Below are positions 1 through 4,743 of a stretch of DNA of 5,112 nucleotides, piece by piece. The notes below the pieces were generated by a model. The model had not been told where the DNA came from. It saw only the letters and a list, made by a program, of their open reading frames with translations, and did not search any database. The DNA comes from Phycisphaerae bacterium (GTDB lineage Bacteria; Planctomycetota; Phycisphaerae; Sedimentisphaerales; Anaerobacaceae), in the NCBI GenBank assembly GCA_030602845.1, contig JAUVYZ010000173.1, forward strand, positions 1 through 5,112, read 5' to 3'. Each line of letters begins with the position of its first letter. Position 1 is the stretch's first letter. Position numbers and translations under genes: made by a program.

Positions 1-111
1 TGCGTAAGAGCGTAAGTGCGTAAGAGCGTAAGTGCGTAAAAACGTAAGTGCATAAGAACGTAAGTGCGTAAGAGCGTAAGTGCGTAAGTGCGTAAGAGCG
101 AAAGAGCGTAA
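1..111 (+). repeat. Tandem octamer array 1 (consensus GTGCGTAA)
   Basis: Thirteen full 8-bp units (8-111) plus a partial unit at the window edge. Units alternate mainly between GTGCGTAA and GAGCGTAA, with decayed copies around 40-63 (AAACGTAA, GTGCATAA, GAACGTAA) and GAGCGAAA at 96. The array probably continues to the left of the window. It ends at AAGGCA (110-115), just before the ABC ATPase gene, and one candidate start codon of that gene (GTG at 80) is the first three bases of a unit. Every unit lies in the same orientation as those in the two arrays further right. The function is unknown. Confidence 0.95.
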
Positions 112-124
112 GGCAGAATTTAGA

Positions 125-982
125 GTGGAAAAGGACAGTAAGAAAAACGGGGCGGAAGTCAGTGACGGCGACGGCATAATTGTCCTTAAAAACCTTACGA
201 AGACGTTCGGGGACAATGTCGTTCTGAACAATGTTTCCCTTGCGATAAAGAAGGGCAAGACGACGGTGGTGATTGGGCCGAGCGGATGCGGCAAGACTGT
301 TTTAGTAAAACATTTGAATGTTTTGTTAAGGCCGACTTCTGGCGAGGTTTATTTTAAGAATCGTCGAATAGATAATATGCCTGAAAATGAATTAAACAAG
401 ATACGCACTCATTACGGGTTTCTTTTCCAGGGTGGAGCGTTGTTCGACAGTCTTAGCGTTGCTGAGAATATAGTATTTCCGATACGTCAGCATTACAGGA
501 TAAAGCACTGGAGTGAGGTTGAGGACCTTGTAAAGACCAAACTGTCTATAGTTGGTCTTGACGGTTTTCAGAATTTTTATCCGGCGAATCTTTCCGGCGG
601 TCAGCGGAAACGAGTGGCATTAGCGAGAGCTATTGCGTTAAATCCGGAAGTAATTTTATATGATGAGCCGACTACGGGTCTGGACCCAATTCGTGCGGAC
701 ATAATTAACGAGCTTATTTTGAAGCTTCAAAAAGAACTTGGCGAGACGACCGTAGTTGTTACGCACGATATGACGAGTGCGTACAAGATAGCCGACCGTA
801 TTATTATGCTCCATAACGGCAAGATTATTGCCGACGGCGATGCCGACTATATTCGCAATCATCCCCATCATGTTGTTCAGCAGTTCATCAACGGTCAGGT
901 TAGTGAAGATGACCTTGCAGTTCTTCGGGTAAGCGGGACCCTTTTCCAGGCGCAGTTTCTGCCTCGTGATTTTGAGGAATAG
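125..982 (+). CDS. mlaF: ABC transporter ATP-binding protein, MlaF-type (Mla/Mce lipid transport)
   Basis: This is the cytoplasmic ATPase that powers an MlaFEDB-like complex moving phospholipids between inner and outer membrane. Numbering from GTG 125 (285 aa), visible motifs are Walker A GPSGCGKT (51-58), a Q-loop in FLFQGGALFDSLSV (Q102), signature LSGGQRKRVALARA (156-169), Walker B VILYDEP (D180, E181), D-loop GLDP, and the switch His in VTHDMTSAYKIADR (H214). The GALFDSL stretch after the Q-loop and the DMTSAYKIADR end are typical of MlaF/Mkl ATPases rather than of generic importers. Start choice: GTG 125 has AAGG 11 bases upstream. GTG 80 is also in frame but would encode repeat-derived residues (RKCVRAKERK) and has no good ribosome site. 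A start even closer to the conserved core at a rarer codon is possible. The MlaE permease and MlaD partners are not in the window. Family certain, exact substrate inferred. Confidence 0.93.
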   Translation: MEKDSKKNGAEVSDGDGIIVLKNLTKTFGDNVVLNNVSLAIKKGKTTVVIGPSGCGKTVLVKHLNVLLRPTSGEVYFKNRRIDNMPENELNKIRTHYGFLFQGGALFDSLSVAENIVFPIRQHYRIKHWSEVEDLVKTKLSIVGLDGFQNFYPANLSGGQRKRVALARAIALNPEVILYDEPTTGLDPIRADIINELILKLQKELGETTVVVTHDMTSAYKIADRIIMLHNGKIIADGDADYIRNHPHHVVQQFINGQVSEDDLAVLRVSGTLFQAQFLPRDFEE

Positions 983-1092
983 CAGAGGCGATGCACCCCC
1001 GTTAGACATTGCGAAGCTGAAAAAGTAGCTGTGTCCGGGGAAGAGCTTTGCCAACGTCCACACTCGTTAGAAATCGTATAAGGAACAATTCG
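983..1092. other. Short intergenic gap between ATPase and oxidase genes
   Basis: This 110-bp stretch has no convincing terminator hairpin with a T-run and no clear promoter, so read-through from the ATPase gene into the oxidase gene is plausible. One frame at 981-1028 is open and reads SRGDAPPLDIAKLKK before a TAG. It could be a shifted continuation of the ATPase tail or chance. A weak TTG start for the oxidase frame lies at 1048. Confidence 0.5.
1080..1084 (+). promoter_or_regulatory. Ribosome binding site (AAGGA) deciding the oxidase start
   Basis: AAGGA lies 8 bases before GTG 1093. The competing in-frame starts, TTG 1048 and ATG 1126, lack a Shine-Dalgarno match at a suitable distance; for the ATG the nearest purine run, AGGG, is about 21 bases away. 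This favours the GTG start. Confidence 0.65.
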
Positions 1093-4005
1093 GTGAAAAA
1101 AGGGAAAAATTCCAACGCGGCACAGATGTCTAACGTGACGGGCGATAAGCCGGAGCAAGTTGCGGCTGATTTGTGCAAAGTTGTGCGGGGAGAGGTCTTT
1201 GCTGATATATTGCACAGGGCTGCGTACAGCACGGATGCGAGCATTTACAGAATAGTCCCCGGATGTGTTGTTGCGCCGCTTGACGTTAGAGACGTAGCAG
1301 CCGTTGTCAAATATGCCGGCGCGAAAGGTGTGCCGGTGGCTGCCCGTGGTGGGGGAAGCGGATTGGCTGGTGAGTCGCTGTGCAGCGGCATAGTGTTTGA
1401 TATGACGCGGTATATGAACAATATTATTAGTGTGACAAATGACGGGGGGCGGGCGGAATGTGAACCCGGTGTGGTATTGGACGACTTGAACAGTTGCCTG
1501 TCGGGGTACGGCAGAAAAATCGGGCCTGACCCGTCCAGCAGCAACCGGGCGACGGTGGGGGGCTGCGTTGCCAATAATGCGACGGGCGCTCATTCGCTCG
1601 AATATGGCTATATCGCGGACTACGTGGAAAGCGTCGAGGCGGTTCTGGCTGACGGTAGTGTGGTTGAATTCAAAAATGATTTTGACCCGGAGCAGGCAGA
1701 AGACGACAGGGCTGCTTCAATTGCAAGAGAGTGCATATCCATCCTTTCGGACAATGAGGCGGTCATCAGCAGGGCACTACCTAAAGCGGGGCGAAATCGA
1801 AGCGGTTATACAATTGCAGGGATTTGTCATAACGGCAAGATGGATTTGGCACGGCTGTTGGCAGGCTCGGAAGGGACGTTAGCTATTTTTACGAAAATCG
1901 TGCTGAGGACTGTTACAGTGCCGGCGGCGAAGGCGCTGTTGCAGCTTGAGTTTGATTCTCTTGAGAAGATGGCACGGGCGGTGCCGATTATTGTAGGCAC
2001 GGGGGTGTCGGCGTGTGAGCTGATGGATAGGACTTTAATTGATATGGCAATTGAGGCGCTGCCGGAATATCGTGATGTTTTGCCCGCCGATGCGGCGGCG
2101 GTTCTTCTGGTTGAGCATACGGGTCGAACGGGCGAGGAGGTGAAAGAAAAAATAGAAGATACTGATTCGGCAGTTGGGGCAATGGCGAGCAAGCGGAGTA
2201 TTGTTCTTGAGCCGAAGCAGCAGGAGCATTTGTGGAAATCGCGCAATGATGCCGGGCCGCTGCTTTATAGAAAAAAGGGTAAAAAACACCCTGTGGAATT
2301 TATGGAGGATGTTTCCGTCGGGAACGAGCGGCTTGGGGAGTATATTTCGGGGCTGGAGGAAATTGGGAGACGAAATGGTATTGCGATGTCTTTTTTTGGT
2401 CATGCCGGCGATGGCCTGCTGCATATGCGGCCGTATCTGGATTTGAGCGACCCGGCTGACGTTGAAAAGATGCGGTCGGTCGCAAATGAAGTCTTCTCAC
2501 TTGCGTGGTCACTGGGCGGCACAATCAGCGGCGAACACGCGGAGGGGCTGGTGAGGGCGGCTTTTGTAAGAAGGCAATACGGTGACGAATATTACGAGCT
2601 GCTGTGCAAAATTAAGAAGATATTCGACCCTGATGGTTTGATGAATCCCGGTAAAATCATTAACAGTGACGTTGATGTTATGGTTAAGAATTTGAGGGCG
2701 GAGCATAAGATTTTGCCGGAAAGACTTAAGACGGATTTGCTTTTTGGAAAAGATGAGCTTGCGCTGGAGCTTGAGCAGTGCTACGGGTGCGGGCTTTGCC
2801 GAAGCAGGGAAGCCGATTTGCGGATGTGTCCGGTGTTTCGTGCGATGGGTGACGAGCTGAGCAGCTCGCGGGCGAAAGCTAACATACTTCATTTCCGGGC
2901 GACGGGGCAGTTGGAGGAAAAGGATTTTGAGTCGGCGGAGTTTAGAAAATTTCTGGATTTGTGCGTTAATTGTAAGGCGTGTCTGCTGGAATGTCCCTCG
3001 GGAGTTGATATTTCCAGCCTGGTTAGTACAGCGCGAGCAGAATATGTCAATCGCAAGGGCCCGGCGCGTGCGGAGGTGGTCTTAAGTCATAATCGCTATC
3101 TTAGTATGTTGGGCGGTGCTTTCTGGCCTGCTTCAAATTTTATAGCGGCGCTGCCGGTTTTTAAGTGGTTTCTCGAAAGAGTAGGGGGGCTTGACCGGCG
3201 GAGAGATATGCCAAAATTTCAACGCGGTTCCTTTTTGAGGGCGGGTCGTAAATATCTGGCAACTTGTGAGCCGATAGAAAAGCCGATTGATAAAGTTGCG
3301 TATTTTGTGGATACGTACGCAAATTATAACGACCACGAATTGGGATTTGCCGTTGTCGATGTTCTGCGGCACAATAATATCGATGTAATTTTGCCGAAGC
3401 AGTTGCCTGCACCGCTGCCGGCGATTGTATATGGTAACGTCAAACGAGCCCGCAGGGATTTGTCGTTTAATGTCAAGCATTTAGCGAGGGCGGTTCGGGA
3501 GGGATATAAGATAGTTTGTTCGGAGCCGAGTGCCGCGCTGTGTCTGAAAGAAGAGCTGCGGCATTTTGTTGCCGGGGCGGATGCGGAGCTGGTTTCAGAA
3601 AATACTTTTGAATTAATGAGCTATCTGCTCAGCCTGCTTGCGCAGAATAAGTTGAAGCCGGCTGCTAATCCGGTATCGCAGGAGTTTGTTTATCATTTGC
3701 CCTGTCATTTACTTGCCATTGGCGGCGGTGGGGCGAGTATCGAACTTCTAAAAAAACTTGGACCTGTCTTGATTACCGACCTTGGCGCCGGCTGCTGCGG
3801 GCTTGCGGGGACGTTCGGGATGCAACAAAAAAATTATGATTTGTCGTCAAAAATCTCCGGTAAATTAGCAGAGGCATTGAAATTATACACAACTCGATAC
3901 GTATTAACAGAATGTGCCGCCTGTAAAATGCAGATAGAGCATATAAGCCGTGCGCGCGTTTTGCACCCTATTAAGGTTTTGGCTGAAGCGTACGGAAGTG
4001 CGTAA
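1093..4005 (+). CDS. FAD-linked oxidase / Fe-S protein fusion (D-2-hydroxyacid dehydrogenase, YdiJ/GlcD-like)
   Basis: This is a 970-residue flavoprotein with electron-transfer modules. It probably oxidises a D-2-hydroxyacid (D-lactate, D-2-hydroxyglutarate or glycolate) and passes electrons to a membrane carrier; the substrate is not readable from sequence. Numbering from GTG 1093: the FAD-binding PCMH-type domain has ARGGGSGLAGES (84-95) and VGGCVANNATGAHSLEYG (about 155-172). The FAD-oxidase C domain has FMEDV (about 403-407), FFGHAGDGLLH (H437, H444) and GEHAEG (480-485; many relatives have GEHGxG). Two 4Fe-4S motifs follow: C563-C566-C569-C579-Pro and C624-C627-C630-C634-Pro. The tail holds Cys-rich (CCG) domains: the second is intact (LPC871H, GAGC901C902G, C941-x2-C944), while the first has lost its cysteines (LPAPLP near 771-776). 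Length is close to E. coli YdiJ (about 1,018 aa). The last two codons and the TAA come from octamer array 2. No signal peptide or membrane segment is evident. Confidence 0.92.
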   Translation: MKKGKNSNAAQMSNVTGDKPEQVAADLCKVVRGEVFADILHRAAYSTDASIYRIVPGCVVAPLDVRDVAAVVKYAGAKGVPVAARGGGSGLAGESLCSGIVFDMTRYMNNIISVTNDGGRAECEPGVVLDDLNSCLSGYGRKIGPDPSSSNRATVGGCVANNATGAHSLEYGYIADYVESVEAVLADGSVVEFKNDFDPEQAEDDRAASIARECISILSDNEAVISRALPKAGRNRSGYTIAGICHNGKMDLARLLAGSEGTLAIFTKIVLRTVTVPAAKALLQLEFDSLEKMARAVPIIVGTGVSACELMDRTLIDMAIEALPEYRDVLPADAAAVLLVEHTGRTGEEVKEKIEDTDSAVGAMASKRSIVLEPKQQEHLWKSRNDAGPLLYRKKGKKHPVEFMEDVSVGNERLGEYISGLEEIGRRNGIAMSFFGHAGDGLLHMRPYLDLSDPADVEKMRSVANEVFSLAWSLGGTISGEHAEGLVRAAFVRRQYGDEYYELLCKIKKIFDPDGLMNPGKIINSDVDVMVKNLRAEHKILPERLKTDLLFGKDELALELEQCYGCGLCRSREADLRMCPVFRAMGDELSSSRAKANILHFRATGQLEEKDFESAEFRKFLDLCVNCKACLLECPSGVDISSLVSTARAEYVNRKGPARAEVVLSHNRYLSMLGGAFWPASNFIAALPVFKWFLERVGGLDRRRDMPKFQRGSFLRAGRKYLATCEPIEKPIDKVAYFVDTYANYNDHELGFAVVDVLRHNNIDVILPKQLPAPLPAIVYGNVKRARRDLSFNVKHLARAVREGYKIVCSEPSAALCLKEELRHFVAGADAELVSENTFELMSYLLSLLAQNKLKPAANPVSQEFVYHLPCHLLAIGGGGASIELLKKLGPVLITDLGAGCCGLAGTFGMQQKNYDLSSKISGKLAEALKLYTTRYVLTECAACKMQIEHISRARVLHPIKVLAEAYGSA

Positions 4006-4181
4006 GTGCGTAAGTGCGTAAGTGCGAAAGAGCGTAGGTGCGTAAGTGCGAAAGAGCGTAAGAGCGAAAGAGCGTAAGAGCGTAAGAGCGTAGGAGCGTA
4101 AGAGCGTAGGTGCGTAAGTGCGAAAGAGCGTAGGTGCGTAAGTGCGAAAGAGCGTAAGTGCGTAAGTGTGAAAGAGCTGAA
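3998..4181 (+). repeat. Tandem octamer array 2 (23 units, with 24/48-bp higher-order repeat)
   Basis: Twenty-three consecutive 8-bp units are built from GTGCGTAA, GAGCGTAA, GTGCGAAA, GAGCGAAA and GAGCGTAG. Units combine into a 24-bp triplet (GTGCGTAA, GTGCGAAA, GAGCGTAG or GAGCGTAA). Two such triplets form a 48-bp block that occurs identically at 4014-4061 and 4110-4157. The last triplet (4158-4181) is decayed to GTGTGAAA and GAGCTGAA and runs into the ribosome site of the next gene. The array starts inside the oxidase coding end, whose TAA (4003-4005) is part of unit 1. Read on the - strand it is open in all frames and gives LRTYALTH/LRSFALTL-like peptide repeats, which I regard as an artefact. 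Confidence 0.96.
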
Positions 4182-4185
4182 GGAG
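4180..4185 (+). promoter_or_regulatory. Ribosome binding site (AAGGAG) of the four-helix-bundle gene
   Basis: AAGGAG sits 6 bases before ATG 4192, an ideal spacing, and so sets the start there rather than at the in-frame GTG 4168. Its first two bases are the end of the last, degenerate octamer unit, so the translation signal is joined directly to the array. Confidence 0.8.
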
Positions 4186-4190
4186 AAAGA
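4182..4190 (+). repeat. Left copy of 9-bp direct repeat GGAGAAAGA
   Basis: GGAGAAAGA here matches 4548-4556 exactly. The two copies sit just before the ATG and just after the TAA of the four-helix-bundle gene. It may mark the edges of an inserted segment, but the purine-rich composition and likeness to the octamer variant GAGCGAAAGA mean chance or shared repeat origin is possible. Confidence 0.5.
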
Positions 4191-4191
4191 A

Positions 4192-4545
4192 ATGGTTGAG
4201 GTTGGGTATAAAAAATTGACTGTTTGGCATAAGGCGGATGAATTAGCTTTTCAAGTTTATGTAGCAACAAAGAAATTTCCTAAGGAAGAGATCTATGGTA
4301 TTACTTCGCAATTAAGAAGGGCGGCTTTGTCTGTTCCTACCAATATTGTGGAAGGATACGGCAGAGGAGGGAAAAAAGAATTAAGGCAATTTCTTAACAT
4401 AGCCTTGGGCTCCTTGGCGGAAGCTAAATATTTATTGGATTTTTGTTCAAGGTTGAAATATTTGGGCACTGAAGCGCATAAGAGATTACAAGATTTAGCT
4501 GAAGAGGTCGGCAGGGTATTGTGGAAATTCTATAAATCTCTGTAA
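4192..4545 (+). CDS. Four helix bundle protein (23S rRNA intervening-sequence protein family)
   Basis: A 117-residue protein matching the family known from 23S rRNA intervening sequences (S23/IVP, related to the Avd accessory protein of diversity-generating retroelements). Hallmarks are LTVWHKADELAFQVY (9-23), the KKFPKEEIYGITSQLRRAALSVPTNIVEGYGR block (27-58), and KKELRQFLNIALGSLAEAKYLLDF (61-84), with a further amphipathic helix to the C-terminus. The length is normal for the family and nothing is broken. Family members form pentameric, positively charged barrels that may bind nucleic acid; the cellular role of free-standing copies is not established. There is no rRNA here. Instead the gene is enclosed by octamer arrays 2 and 3, 10 bp after one and 9 bp before the other. 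By hand count GC is about 38% over 4201-4500, against about 52% in three sampled 60-bp lines of the oxidase gene, which suggests separate origin or transfer. Start ATG chosen for its AAGGAG site. Confidence 0.95.
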   Translation: MVEVGYKKLTVWHKADELAFQVYVATKKFPKEEIYGITSQLRRAALSVPTNIVEGYGRGGKKELRQFLNIALGSLAEAKYLLDFCSRLKYLGTEAHKRLQDLAEEVGRVLWKFYKSL

Positions 4546-4547
4546 AC

Positions 4548-4556
4548 GGAGAAAGA
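4548..4556 (+). repeat. Right copy of 9-bp direct repeat GGAGAAAGA
   Basis: Exact second copy of the 9-mer at 4182-4190, lying 2 bases after the TAA of the four-helix-bundle gene and overlapping the first unit of octamer array 3 by two bases. Confidence 0.5.
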
Positions 4557-4626
4557 GCGTAAGTGCGTAAGTGCGTAAGGGCGTAAGAGCGTAAGAGCGT
4601 AAGTGCGTAAGAGCGTAAGTGCACAA
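4555..4626 (+). repeat. Tandem octamer array 3 (9 units)
   Basis: Nine 8-bp units: GAGCGTAA, GTGCGTAA twice, GGGCGTAA, GAGCGTAA twice, GTGCGTAA, GAGCGTAA and a decayed GTGCACAA. Same orientation and phase type as arrays 1 and 2, but lacking the GAAA and GTAG variants common in array 2. A GAAA half-unit (4551-4554) precedes it. The array exits at AAGGCA (4625-4630), the same hexamer found at the exit of array 1. Confidence 0.95.
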
Positions 4627-4743
4627 GGCAAAAAAGATAGGAGATGGAAGATAGAGTACGGAAAACGGGAAAATACGAATTCGTCCCGTCTGAAGCCGGG
4701 CCGGACCTGGACGGCATCGAACAAGGAATATCGAATTTCGAGG
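4627..4743. other. Non-coding region between convergent genes
   Basis: This 117-bp stretch separates array 3 from the end of the cysteine synthase gene. No coding sequence is supported. It holds a weak inverted repeat (ACGGGA 4665-4670 with TCCCGT 4684-4689) and a small A/T-rich element AAGGAATATCGAATTTCGAG close to the synthase stop. The latter resembles decayed intergenic repeats, but only one copy is visible here. Confidence 0.5.
4665..4689. terminator. Weak inverted repeat, possible terminator between convergent genes
   Basis: ACGGGA and TCCCGT pair as a 6-bp stem around a 13-base loop that itself contains the palindrome CGAATTCG. There is no T-run on either side, so intrinsic termination is doubtful. 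Position between two convergent genes is the main argument for it. Confidence 0.25.

Noticed and set aside
895..2892. Several - strand and shifted + strand ORFs within the oxidase gene
   Set aside because: They are shadows of the oxidase frame, rich in Arg/Pro/Ser from antisense coding, with no recognisable domain.
3998..4181. Replication origin iterons or binding-site cluster for a known regulator
   Set aside because: The units are contiguous and too short for classical iterons, no replication gene is nearby, and I recognise no known binding motif in GTGCGTAA.
3904..4270. Long - strand reading frames across array 2 with LRTYALTH-like repeats
   Set aside because: They arise automatically because the octamer has no stop in any - frame. 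They have no ribosome site, overlap two well-supported + genes and consist mostly of repeat translation.
4192..4545. Diversity-generating retroelement (the Avd protein is related to this family)
   Set aside because: There is no reverse transcriptase, no template/variable repeat pair and no target gene in the window. The sequence fits the general four-helix-bundle family.
1..4626. CRISPR array
   Set aside because: Units are 8 bp, contiguous and without spacers, and there are no cas genes.
3998..4626. 23S rRNA intervening sequence
   Set aside because: The flanking DNA is tandem octamers and protein genes, with no rRNA sequence on either side.
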